Shown here piece after piece: positions 26,627 to 35,360 of a stretch of DNA of 64,000 nucleotides (its first letter is position 1; each line of letters opens with the position of its first letter). A program made the translations under genes and the position numbers. Under the pieces are notes generated by a model that saw only the letters and a program-made list of their open reading frames with translations, was not told the origin of the DNA and did not search any database. Origin of the DNA: Bacteriovorax sp037444575 (GTDB lineage: Bacteria; Bdellovibrionota; Bacteriovoracia; Bacteriovoracales; Bacteriovoracaceae); NCBI GenBank assembly GCA_037444575.1, contig JBBIME010000005.1, positions 62,001 through 126,000 on the forward strand. Reading direction: 5' to 3'.

Positions 26627-28162
26627 ATGAATCTTGTCCTTACTGGAAGTAATTTATCAATTGATAGTGTCTATCAAATTGCACATGCGAAATTAAATGA
26701 AGCAACTCTTAGCATCCATCCTGACTCGTTAAAAAAAATGGAAGCTTCTCGCGCTTTTGTTTTTGATATCGTTAAAAAAGGAAAGCCTGTCTACGGTATC
26801 AACACTGGTTTTGGTGCTCTTTCGAGTCGTCACATTGAAGAAAAAGATCTCGCGACTTTACAAGTAAATCTAATTCGCTCTCACTGCACTGGTGTTGGTA
26901 AACCATTTTCTAAAGAAGTCACTCGGGCCATTATGCTTTTGCGAGCAAACTGTTTAATCTCTGGTTTCTCTGGTGTGGAGCCATACGCTGTAAAACTTCT
27001 TTTAGAATTTTTAAACAAGCACATTACTCCAGTTGTACCAGAGAAAGGATCAGTGGGTGCTTCCGGAGATCTTGCTCCTCTTTCTCACATTGCTCTTGCT
27101 CTCATTGGAGAAGGCGATGTTGAATACGATGAAAAAATTGTCTCTAGTAAATTCGCTATCGACCAGATTGGAATGAAGCCAGTTGTTCTAGGTCCTAAAG
27201 ATGGTCTTGGCTTAATCAATGGAACAGCTTGTATGGCAGCCCTTGGTGCTCTTGCAAGTTATGAAGCAAAACACATTATGAAACTTGCAGACATCGTAAC
27301 GACCTTAACACTTGATGGGGTTAAAGGAACATCTGCTGCTTACAATCCGAAGATCACCAGTCTAAAACCGCATAAAGGACAAATCGAAGCTGTTTATAAC
27401 TTAAACAAGCTTCTTGAAAATTCTCCATTAAAAGATTCACACCCTGACTGTGGAAAAGTTCAAGATCCATATTCCCTTCGTTGTGTTCCTCAAGTTCACG
27501 GAGCTTGCCGACAAACTCTTAGACATGCTTCTGAAGTCATCTCAACAGAGCTAAATGCCGTGACAGACAATCCTCTTATATTCGTTGAAAGTGGAGAAGT
27601 TATTTCTGGTGGGAATTTTCACGGTGAAGCTCTCGCTCTTTGCATGGATTATCTAGCAATGGGGCTTGCAGAAATTTGCAACATCAGTGAAAGACGAATT
27701 GAAAAAATGATGAATCCAAGTTTCTCTGATCTTCCTGCATTCTTAACAATGAACTCTGGTCTCAACTCAGGACTTATGATTGCGCACGTTACAGCTGCTG
27801 CTCTTGTAAGTGAGAATAAATATCTTTGTCATCCGGCCAGTGTTGACTCTGTTCCGACTTCAACCGACAAAGAAGATCACGTTTCAATGGGAGTGACAGC
27901 AGGACGAAAACTTCACGAAGTTCTAAGTAACGCAAAATCTGTTTTAGCAATTGAACTTCTCTGCAATACACAGGCATTAGAATTTCAACGCCCATTAAAA
28001 ACTTCTCCGGCGCTTGAAGAAGTTCATGCCGTAATCAGAAAGCACGTTGATAAAATTGATGAAGACAGAGTATTTTTTAAAGATATCAACAATATTATTA
28101 AACTCATCGACAGCGGAGAAATTATTTCTGCAGCAGAAAAGCACATTGGAAATTTAGAATAG
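26627..28162 (+). CDS. hutH: Histidine ammonia-lyase
   Basis: First step of histidine degradation: histidine to urocanate and ammonia. The 511-residue protein has NTGFGALSSR at the N-terminus. It also has GSVGASGDLAPLSHIALAL, in which Ala145-Ser146-Gly147 cyclise into the MIO cofactor, and DNPLIF and GNFHGEALAL in the C-terminal half. A GGGGAA box precedes the ATG. The downstream hut genes resume only at 33703, after a 5.4-kb cluster on the other strand. The minus-strand stop of that cluster abuts the hutH stop with no gap. Confidence 0.97.
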   Translation: MNLVLTGSNLSIDSVYQIAHAKLNEATLSIHPDSLKKMEASRAFVFDIVKKGKPVYGINTGFGALSSRHIEEKDLATLQVNLIRSHCTGVGKPFSKEVTRAIMLLRANCLISGFSGVEPYAVKLLLEFLNKHITPVVPEKGSVGASGDLAPLSHIALALIGEGDVEYDEKIVSSKFAIDQIGMKPVVLGPKDGLGLINGTACMAALGALASYEAKHIMKLADIVTTLTLDGVKGTSAAYNPKITSLKPHKGQIEAVYNLNKLLENSPLKDSHPDCGKVQDPYSLRCVPQVHGACRQTLRHASEVISTELNAVTDNPLIFVESGEVISGGNFHGEALALCMDYLAMGLAEICNISERRIEKMMNPSFSDLPAFLTMNSGLNSGLMIAHVTAAALVSENKYLCHPASVDSVPTSTDKEDHVSMGVTAGRKLHEVLSNAKSVLAIELLCNTQALEFQRPLKTSPALEEVHAVIRKHVDKIDEDRVFFKDINNIIKLIDSGEIISAAEKHIGNLE

Positions 28163-30097
28163 TTATTGCCCAATAGTTTCTTTTCGAAATTTATAATACA
28201 TGTCACCAGATAAAAACTGATGAGCAAATTGAATTCCAGTAGCAATGCCTAGGCTCGCTACTGGGTTATCTGCCCCGAGGCATAGGACTTGGAAAATGCC
28301 CATCCCAACAATAATGCCTTTAGGAATTCCAATTGCGGCATTCCAGGCACGGTCGTTAACCCAACGGTCAACCCCTTTATCTCCTGTACTCATAAATGCT
28401 GACATATCGCCAGTGTTCATTTGAGTTAGCACCGCTTTTACTAATCGTTCTTTTACCTCAGTTTTTTTTAAATCAGCTTCAGTGAGGGTTGAAAATTTTT
28501 CATCTGAAATCTTATATGGAACCTTTCCTAAAATTGTCTCGCTATTGTTTGAGGCCAAAACTTTTTTATAAGTTTCGACGATATTGTCTTTAAATTTTTC
28601 AATTAGTCCTTCACGATTAATATATTGATCTAGAACCAGTAATTCTTTTTGAGCATCTTTTGAATGTAAAATTCCTTCTACTTTCTTTCTAGCATCTTCT
28701 TCCGTCCCGCCATAAAGTTTTGAATATACAACTGCATCTATTACACCAAGCTGAGCTGAGCCGACACTGGCCTGAACATATCTTTGTTTTAAATTTCCGT
28801 CTGGCGATTTTATAATTTGAGAACTTATTTTTGTAAGAAAATAAGTCATGGCAATATCATAGCCAAGCTTTCCATAAAATTCTTCAGGATGAGAATCTAG
28901 TTTTTCCTTGTTATTAACGTAATAACCACTAGCAGTTCCCCCAACACCAAGCGCCATTGAAAACGCTGTATATTTTGCAGCTGCAGATTTAATTTCTGGT
29001 GTAACGGTTTTAGATTGGCAGGCATAATATCTTTTTTGTAGTGCTGCTCGGCTTTCTCTGGCCAAAGCCTCTGCCTCTTTAGCTGCTTCTGCTTCCGTAC
29101 GTCCTTGAGACATTAAATCTTTCTTTATAGAATTTCGCTTGTAATTTTCGTAGAGATAAAAGCGGTTTTCTTTTTGATAAAATTTTTGAACATAGCCACC
29201 AGGATTAAATTCACTCGAAACCAAAACGACATCATTCAACTTCTCCAGCGCTAATTTTTGCTCATCTGGTTTTAGGTGTAATACAAAATTAACATAATTC
29301 TTTAAACGATTCTTGTCTTTTTCTGAGGTTATAATTTTATTTAACTTTTTAACCATCTCTTCTGTTTCGTCTCTGGTCAAATGCAAATTGGCCATAGATT
29401 CTGCCAAATCTTTTTTATCTTTTTCGCTGATTAGTGGGTTTGTAATTTTATCTACAAGTCCTTCTTTTTCTTTTTTTAATAACAAAGCTGCTTCTTTTTC
29501 TTCTTTGGCAATTGTCGCTGCTTTTATTGGCCTTAAGCTCGCCAAAAAAGGAAGTGCTGTAAGAGACATATTAATAACGCAAGAATTTAATGAGGTCAGT
29601 TTAAAGCTTAGAGTGTTTTCTTTTGAACAAGTTGGGCCAACATTTGCGCTCTCTTTTTCTAGATGATTTATAGCTTCCTTGCATTCTGATGCTACAGAGG
29701 AAAAGGCAGTAGCACTTGAAGCCACTTCACCAGCAAGCAAAGATGCACTCCCTACTGCTTTCATGCGACTTCCAGTTTCAAAGACTCTCGTTGCCATTTG
29801 CCCTAATCGAAAAACGCCACCAGCTCCTCCTGCGAGTAACCCGACTCCAGTGGAGGCAACCATTGAGTTTAACTCATCCATTCCCTTTTTATCGCCTAAT
29901 AAGTTTCCGACACAAGAAGCACCTGATAAAACTTGATCTGCTTCAAAATCTTCTCTTGTTTTTCTTTTTCCAGTTGAAATATTTGAATAGTTCTTTGTGC
30001 TGAAATTATTCATTTCTTCAACGATATTTGAGGTACATCCTCTATTGCTTTGCAGACATTCTTTTGAAAGAGCTGCCTTGTTCAGATTTTTAACCAA
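28163..30097 (-). CDS. Unknown protein, probably the 3' part of a frameshifted exported protein
   Basis: A 644-residue frame with no signal peptide and a weak TTG start at 30097. The frame stays open and looks coding upstream of the TTG (IFEDNYKIQLKATREILV) back to the A7 run at 30145-30151, where the reading frame of the preceding gene can enter it by a -1 shift. The protein has Gly/Ala-rich hydrophobic stretches (LLAGGAGGVFRLG; AFSMALGVGGTASGY; GIIVGMGIFQVLCLGA), a Lys/Glu-rich helical middle and several Cys. I recognise no family. Hydrophobic helices in an otherwise soluble exported protein are compatible with membrane insertion or pore formation, which is speculative. It is last in the secreted-protein cluster. 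Confidence 0.6.
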   Translation of the reverse strand: MVKNLNKAALSKECLQSNRGCTSNIVEEMNNFSTKNYSNISTGKRKTREDFEADQVLSGASCVGNLLGDKKGMDELNSMVASTGVGLLAGGAGGVFRLGQMATRVFETGSRMKAVGSASLLAGEVASSATAFSSVASECKEAINHLEKESANVGPTCSKENTLSFKLTSLNSCVINMSLTALPFLASLRPIKAATIAKEEKEAALLLKKEKEGLVDKITNPLISEKDKKDLAESMANLHLTRDETEEMVKKLNKIITSEKDKNRLKNYVNFVLHLKPDEQKLALEKLNDVVLVSSEFNPGGYVQKFYQKENRFYLYENYKRNSIKKDLMSQGRTEAEAAKEAEALARESRAALQKRYYACQSKTVTPEIKSAAAKYTAFSMALGVGGTASGYYVNNKEKLDSHPEEFYGKLGYDIAMTYFLTKISSQIIKSPDGNLKQRYVQASVGSAQLGVIDAVVYSKLYGGTEEDARKKVEGILHSKDAQKELLVLDQYINREGLIEKFKDNIVETYKKVLASNNSETILGKVPYKISDEKFSTLTEADLKKTEVKERLVKAVLTQMNTGDMSAFMSTGDKGVDRWVNDRAWNAAIGIPKGIIVGMGIFQVLCLGADNPVASLGIATGIQFAHQFLSGDMYYKFRKETIGQ

Positions 30098-30114
30098 AAT
30101 TTCGCGAGTTGCCT

Positions 30115-30999
30115 TTAATTGAATTTTATAATTATCTTCAAATATTTTTTTGCTACATCCCTTTCGCCCTTTAAAAGCTTAAGCTGTATATTGAATAAAT
30201 TTTCCCTAAGAACGTCACCCGACAACCACGGGGTCATTTCATTAATAGCTTTAATCTTTTCTTCAATTTCTTTAAGAGCTAGATCGCGTTGACCCTTGGT
30301 AATCTTTTTGGAAAGATAAAAACTTTTCAGCTCTTTTTTTTGTCGGTCTAGTTCGATTCTCTGGTCCATCGTTTTTAATGTAAACTCGGCCATTGTGCTT
30401 AGTGCTTCTGGATCGTGACACTTTTTTAAATCTTCACAGCGAGAAGAAATTATTTTGTCGCAAACAATGTTGTCTAAAATGGGCAAATTTAACAACGCAT
30501 CTGTTTGGGCGATTTGATTTATTGTTTCTAATTCCGAATCCAATATATTTCTATTTAAACTATGGGTATAGGCTACAATTAATCTTTTAGCATTCTCCTC
30601 ACTTGTCGAGAGTCCTTGAAATGTTATTTTGTTATTTTGAAGGCATGAATTAATTTCATCGTCTGAAATTTTATATTCATGGCCAAATCTTTGATTTAAA
30701 TTTTGATCTAATCTATTTATTGAAATTTTAGGAGCATATTGCTGAGATAAACATATACCCATGATGTCGTTTCCAACAATTGTACTGTAAAGTGTTCTCT
30801 TTAGAGTTTGATTAACAAGATTATTTACAACTTCTGAACAGGCAACTCTACCAGCGCTCATGACAGCACATTCCGCGCAGTATTCCCGAGTTGAAACCAC
30901 TCCTAACGATGAGCCTCTACCATTTAATATATCAAGATCACTTGCTCCCCAAGAAGATGTCGTAACGAAAATTAATATGAATATTAATTTTAATCTCAT
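30115..30999 (-). CDS. Cys-rich exported protein of unknown function (5' part of a frameshift pair?)
   Basis: A 294-residue protein with a signal peptide (MRLKLIFILIFVTTSSWG). The mature region has several Cys (YCAECAVM, VACSEVV, SSRCEDLKKCHD) and is mainly helical. The last residues after the A7 run (YLKIIIKFN) are low complexity, while the -1 frame continues into the 644-residue frame downstream. The start ATG lies three bases after the stop of the ADP-ribosyltransferase gene (TAG-TTA-ATG), showing translational coupling. No known family. Either the two ORFs make one protein of roughly 940 residues, or this is a separate shorter product. Confidence 0.6.
   Translation of the reverse strand: MRLKLIFILIFVTTSSWGASDLDILNGRGSSLGVVSTREYCAECAVMSAGRVACSEVVNNLVNQTLKRTLYSTIVGNDIMGICLSQQYAPKISINRLDQNLNQRFGHEYKISDDEINSCLQNNKITFQGLSTSEENAKRLIVAYTHSLNRNILDSELETINQIAQTDALLNLPILDNIVCDKIISSRCEDLKKCHDPEALSTMAEFTLKTMDQRIELDRQKKELKSFYLSKKITKGQRDLALKEIEEKIKAINEMTPWLSGDVLRENLFNIQLKLLKGERDVAKKYLKIIIKFN
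30145..30151 (-). other. A7 slippery run, candidate -1 frameshift site
   Basis: On the minus strand the codons read GCA AAA AAA TAT, so the heptamer A-AAA-AAA is in the X-XXY-YYZ register used in -1 frameshifting. Slipping back one base leads into ATA TTT GAA GAT and the long downstream frame. I see no strong stem-loop just after it. A mutation or an assembly error in the homopolymer would look the same. Confidence 0.4.
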
Positions 31000-31002
31000 T
31001 AA

Positions 31003-32406
31003 CTATTCAACCTCTTCCAACTCAATAACCCCTTCAATTTTTGTTTTTCTCGGAATAAATTTTGAGCTCGGAGGACACAAAAACTCATCCTCACTTTGGT
31101 CAAAATTTGAAAGTTGGGATATACCAACACATTTTTTACTCTTAATAACATATACCGTTGAGTCTTCTACCATTCCATGAAGTTTGTTATTTTTAATTTC
31201 ATAAGCACCTGCAAAACCTTTTGCCGTCGAACTATGTCCAGAAGTTGAAAGAAATCCCTTGTCTAAAACCACAGGCTTCTTCTTTTCGATTGCTTCTTTT
31301 AATTGAAGCTTGATGGTATCAGGAATGGCCCTTGTTCCTCTAAATAAAAGCCTAGAATCTTCAACCGTTTTAGCTTTCTGTAGTTTTACGATAGCGCTTA
31401 TTGCAAGGGTTACTTGCTCTTTTGAATTTCCAATACAAGTGCCATTTCTCAAACAAGCATTCATCGAACTATAGCCGCTTCCGGTATAATTTTGGATTGC
31501 TCCCCTTTCTTCTGTCGTTAATATTTTATTTAATTCTTCTTGTGACAAATTTCCTTGAAATGATTTTTGAATTGCACTCAACAAGTTATTATTTACCTCA
31601 TAAACTCCTTTCATCGACATGCTATAATAACCATAACTATTATTTTTATTTTCGGGTGCTTTTGTTACAAGATGTGCTTGAACCCAATCTGCAAATTTTT
31701 TTGAGTTCTCTGTTTCTGTAAAACCTAAGATGAAATTATCATATTCATTTTCGGTCAAAATGGATTCAGGTGTGTTTTGAATTAACTCACACGAGGATTT
31801 TTTAATTTGGCCAAAGTCTTTGGGATAAATTTTACTCAGAATATGTAACGATTCAGTTAAAACATCTTTTGATAAATACGGAGCTAGCAGTTCATGACCT
31901 TCGTGACTCCCCTGCCAAGAGGAGATACCAAGACCACATAATTTTTTAAATGACAGCTCTACTTTTTTTTCCTTATTTTCGTCCTTATATTTCAATCTGG
32001 TCTCATCAGAAAAAATAGGCCATTTATTTAAATCAAACCCAGTACATTCATTAGATAAGTATAAATCAAGCCTTGTATTATCACTTGTCATTTGCCACAT
32101 CTTTTTCATGGCAACCATCTTCATAACAGTAAACATTTTTGAATAAACATCTTCTCCGGAAGTATTGTTGTCACTTTTAGCTTCCATTTCCGTTACAAAT
32201 TTTTTTAAGGCAAGATCATTTTCATCATCTGTAGGCAAGTCCATGTCTCTACAATAGGCAGGTATTTTACCAAGAATGGGCTTCATCGCTTGAATCATGT
32301 TTACTGATTCATTTGAAATCCCAACGACTCCATCGGCACAGGGAACTTCCTCTGCCATAGATAAATTTGATAACAATAGTAAAAATACAAAGTAAATTGT
32401 TTTCAA
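31003..32406 (-). CDS. Secreted ADP-ribosyltransferase (R-S-E class exotoxin-like)
   Basis: A 467-residue protein with a signal peptide (MKTIYFVFLLLLSNLSMA), an unrecognised helical N-terminal region and a C-terminal ART domain (about 255-465). The domain shows QNYTGSGYSSMNACL (306-319), the NAD-binding Arg356 in LLFRGTR, the STS motif 387-389 in KGFLSTSG, and an ExE motif (Glu439-Asp440-Glu441) in QSEDEFLCPP. This order is that of clostridial C2/iota-type and other arginine-directed toxins (ADPrib_exo_Tox). The substrate is unknown. The start is TTG at 32406 with AGAGG six bases upstream. It is the second gene of the minus-strand secreted cluster. No immunity gene is evident, as expected if the target lies outside the producing cell. 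Confidence 0.82.
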   Translation of the reverse strand: MKTIYFVFLLLLSNLSMAEEVPCADGVVGISNESVNMIQAMKPILGKIPAYCRDMDLPTDDENDLALKKFVTEMEAKSDNNTSGEDVYSKMFTVMKMVAMKKMWQMTSDNTRLDLYLSNECTGFDLNKWPIFSDETRLKYKDENKEKKVELSFKKLCGLGISSWQGSHEGHELLAPYLSKDVLTESLHILSKIYPKDFGQIKKSSCELIQNTPESILTENEYDNFILGFTETENSKKFADWVQAHLVTKAPENKNNSYGYYSMSMKGVYEVNNNLLSAIQKSFQGNLSQEELNKILTTEERGAIQNYTGSGYSSMNACLRNGTCIGNSKEQVTLAISAIVKLQKAKTVEDSRLLFRGTRAIPDTIKLQLKEAIEKKKPVVLDKGFLSTSGHSSTAKGFAGAYEIKNNKLHGMVEDSTVYVIKSKKCVGISQLSNFDQSEDEFLCPPSSKFIPRKTKIEGVIELEEVE

Positions 32407-32451
32407 GCTACGCCTCTTATGAATATGACTTCATATTATTTATTTCTTTTC

Positions 32452-33546
32452 TTACCTGTATCCAACATGAACACCCATTACATATGTTGTGTCCCCATCT
32501 GAACTGATTATTAATTCCGATCCTGTCTCAATTTTTTCATCGCAATCTTCCGGAGACGTCATTAGTACTCCTTCTGGTGGAACATTTTCATGATTCATCA
32601 TCCAGCGTATTGAACCATCAAGCTTTTTTATTCCAATATTTAGTTTTGCCCAACCTTGAGTTCCCCAACCACCGTCTGAATTTTGAACACCATCGGAATG
32701 TGAATCGCCACAAGCAACATCAACGCTCGTAAGCTTCGCTCCGGCCCTTAGAGGAATGTTTAACGTTTTAGCTCCATAAATTTCTTTGGCCCCAGGAAAT
32801 TTTCCTTTAAATTTTTGTCCACCACCCAAGGTGTACTTGTGATTAGGATTCTCTGGAGTAAATGCTGTTCCATCGGAGTATATTTTTTCAACCTTGCTCG
32901 TCTCGGGCATTGGTGAAACCTTCAGAGTAAGTTCGCTTAGCAAGACACTATCTGTTCCAACCGAAGTTACCTTCATTGCATCAGGCTTTAGCATTTCTTT
33001 TGACACTTCTCCTGTTTTTAAATTTACGTGCCCATATGTATCCCAGTTATATAAATTTTCAATTTCAGCATCGCCCCTAATTTCAGCGAACTTTGCTCCA
33101 TTCTTGCCACTTGAGGGACCATTCCAATAGCTCCATCCATTTTGTGAATGTACCTGTACAGAACTAAGCCCCGGTTTATCATCCCATTGCCCGGGAACAT
33201 TATCTTGTCCAGGAAGTTGCCGATGCCCCAGAACCATAAATCGAACCCCTCTTTCTCTAAGTTCAAGCGGGATGTGAAAATAAACAGAGTCGTTTGGGCT
33301 CATTTTTATTTCTGGAAATTTATAACTAACAGTAGAGCAAGTTTTTTTAACGGGCTCGACATTAAACTCAATGACGTGATCGTTATTTTCCTTGGCAAGC
33401 TTCTCAAGTTCTATTGTTTTTGATTTCTGATCGACAATAGACAATAAAGCTAATTCAGACTTAGCAGGTTTTGTTGCACAACCATTTTGTTCTTCTGATT
33501 TAGCCGAAATTGATATCAATAAAATTAAGCTCATAATTTTATTCAT
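32452..33546 (-). CDS. Exported beta-rich protein of unknown function
   Basis: A 364-residue protein with a signal peptide (MNKIMSLILLISISAKS). The mature chain is beta-rich with many Trp, Gly and Asp (GWSYWNGPSSGKNG, NSDGGWGTQGWAKL), few helices and a C-terminal VMGVHVGYR. The look is that of a carbohydrate-binding or jelly-roll surface protein, but I recognise no family. It has a GGAG box eight bases before the ATG. It is the first gene of the four-ORF cluster with the ADP-ribosyltransferase and so may be exported alongside it. Confidence 0.6.
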   Translation of the reverse strand: MNKIMSLILLISISAKSEEQNGCATKPAKSELALLSIVDQKSKTIELEKLAKENNDHVIEFNVEPVKKTCSTVSYKFPEIKMSPNDSVYFHIPLELRERGVRFMVLGHRQLPGQDNVPGQWDDKPGLSSVQVHSQNGWSYWNGPSSGKNGAKFAEIRGDAEIENLYNWDTYGHVNLKTGEVSKEMLKPDAMKVTSVGTDSVLLSELTLKVSPMPETSKVEKIYSDGTAFTPENPNHKYTLGGGQKFKGKFPGAKEIYGAKTLNIPLRAGAKLTSVDVACGDSHSDGVQNSDGGWGTQGWAKLNIGIKKLDGSIRWMMNHENVPPEGVLMTSPEDCDEKIETGSELIISSDGDTTYVMGVHVGYR

Positions 33547-33642
33547 AGATAATTCTCCACTATGGCTATTCGGTATTTAGAGTTATTTTTTTGGTAAATT
33601 CATAAGAATATCCCAAAGAGAGCAAATTTTTCCCTCTGTGTG

Positions 33643-33671
33643 TTGAATTTTGTCGTTTATTTCAATAAAGT
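33643..33671 (+). promoter_or_regulatory. Possible promoter of hutU
   Basis: TTGAAT (33643-33648), 17 bases and TAAAGT (33666-33671) lie just upstream of the preferred hutU ATG at 33703. A hutU promoter of its own would fit the separation of hutU from hutH. Confidence 0.4.
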
Positions 33672-33702
33672 TATCCAAATATTAATTTTCCTTGGTGAAT
33701 AT

Positions 33703-35358
33703 ATGACAAAACCAATCCCCCTTCCTCCAACAGGATCAACCTTAACTTGTAAGGGATGGCATCAAGAAGCCGCTCTTCGCTGTTTATTAAACAATCTTCA
33801 TCCCGATGTTGCTGAAGATAGAGATAATCTCATTGTCTACGGTGGTAACGGACAGGCTGCGAGAAATCACAAAGCTCTTTTTGATATTATCGATGCTTTA
33901 AAAAATTTAGAAAACAATGAAACGCTTCTTGTTCAATCAGGAAAGCCTGTTGCTGTTATGCCATCGCATTCACATGGCCCGCGCGTTTTAATTGCCAATT
34001 CAAACCTTGTTCCTCACTGGGCAACGTGGGAGCACTTCAATAAATTAAAAGATGAAGGCCTTATGATGTATGGCCAGATGACTGCTGGCTCTTGGATCTA
34101 CATTGGCTCTCAAGGTATTCTTCAAGGAACTTATGAAACATTTATGGCCGCGGCTGAAAAACATTACGGTGAAGGATCTGACCTTACTGGCAAATTGGTT
34201 TTAACTGCTGGAATCGGAGGAATGGGAGGAGCTCAACCTCTTGCTGTAAAAATGGCAAATGGTGTTTGTCTTGCTTGTGACGTAGAAAAATGGCGAATTG
34301 AAAAAAGATTAAAGACAAAATATCTCGATGTCCTTTGCAACACTTTTGATGAAGCTATTGATCTCGCACTAAAATCACGGGCTTCTAAAAAAGCAATTTC
34401 CATTGGTGTTGTTGGAAACGCCGCGGACTTCTTCAAATACGTTTTAGATAAGGGTATTGTTCCTGATCTAGTAACAGATCAAACATCTGCTCACGATCCT
34501 CTTAATGGTTATGTTCCAAACAAAATGAGCGTTGAAGAAGCTTTAGCTCTTAGAAAATCAGATCCTAAAAAATACACAGAGCTTTCATATCTCACGATGG
34601 GTGAGCACGTAAAAGCGATGCTTGCTTTCCAAAAAATTGGTTCACACGTTTTTGACTACGGAAACAATCTTAGAGAAGGAGCAAAAATAGCAGGCGTAAC
34701 GAACGCCTATGACTTCCTTGGATTTGTTCCGGCCTACATCAGACCACTTTTCTGCCAAGGTTCAGGACCTTTTAGATGGGTTGCTCTCTCTGGTGACCCG
34801 GAAGATATTCGCGTAACAGATAACGCCCTTAAGGAATTATTTCCTGAGAATAAAAAACTACACAACTGGCTTAATAAGGCCCAAGAGATGATTTCGTTTC
34901 AAGGTCTTCCTGCAAGAATTTGCTGGCTTAAATATGGAGACCGTGAAAAGGCGGGACTTTTATTTAACAAACTAGTTCGAGAAGGAAAAGTTAAGGCTCC
35001 AATCGTTATCGGACGCGATCACTTAGATTGTGGTTCAGTTACAAGTCCAAATAGAGAAACAGAAGGAATGCTTGATGGAACAGATGCTGTTAGTGACTGG
35101 TCTCTTTTAAATTTAATGATCAACACAATGAATGGCGCTTCATGGACTTCTTTTCACCACGGTGGTGGAGTTGGTATTGGATACTCTCAACACGCAGGAA
35201 TGGTTATTTGCGCTGATGGATCAAAAGATATGGATGAGAGATTATCTCGCGTATTAAATTCAGATCCGGGAATGGGAATTGCTCGTCACGCCGACGCAGG
35301 TTACGAGATTGCAAAAAACTGGACCGGTAAAACGAATATTAAATTTCCAAGCTTATAA
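33703..35358 (+). CDS. hutU: Urocanate hydratase (urocanase)
   Basis: Second step of histidine degradation: urocanate to imidazolone propionate, using tightly bound NAD. The protein has YGGNGQAARNHKALF, the NAD-binding GIGGMGGAQPLAVKMA, GQGSGPFRWVALSGDP-type blocks, VIGRDHLDCGSV and HHGGGVGIGYSQHAG. The open frame begins at 33640, but the first 21 residues do not resemble the family. ATG 33703 with an upstream GGTGA box gives 551 residues, close to the usual 555. hutI follows two bases after the stop. Confidence 0.96.
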   Translation: MTKPIPLPPTGSTLTCKGWHQEAALRCLLNNLHPDVAEDRDNLIVYGGNGQAARNHKALFDIIDALKNLENNETLLVQSGKPVAVMPSHSHGPRVLIANSNLVPHWATWEHFNKLKDEGLMMYGQMTAGSWIYIGSQGILQGTYETFMAAAEKHYGEGSDLTGKLVLTAGIGGMGGAQPLAVKMANGVCLACDVEKWRIEKRLKTKYLDVLCNTFDEAIDLALKSRASKKAISIGVVGNAADFFKYVLDKGIVPDLVTDQTSAHDPLNGYVPNKMSVEEALALRKSDPKKYTELSYLTMGEHVKAMLAFQKIGSHVFDYGNNLREGAKIAGVTNAYDFLGFVPAYIRPLFCQGSGPFRWVALSGDPEDIRVTDNALKELFPENKKLHNWLNKAQEMISFQGLPARICWLKYGDREKAGLLFNKLVREGKVKAPIVIGRDHLDCGSVTSPNRETEGMLDGTDAVSDWSLLNLMINTMNGASWTSFHHGGGVGIGYSQHAGMVICADGSKDMDERLSRVLNSDPGMGIARHADAGYEIAKNWTGKTNIKFPSL

Positions 35359-35360
35359 CC

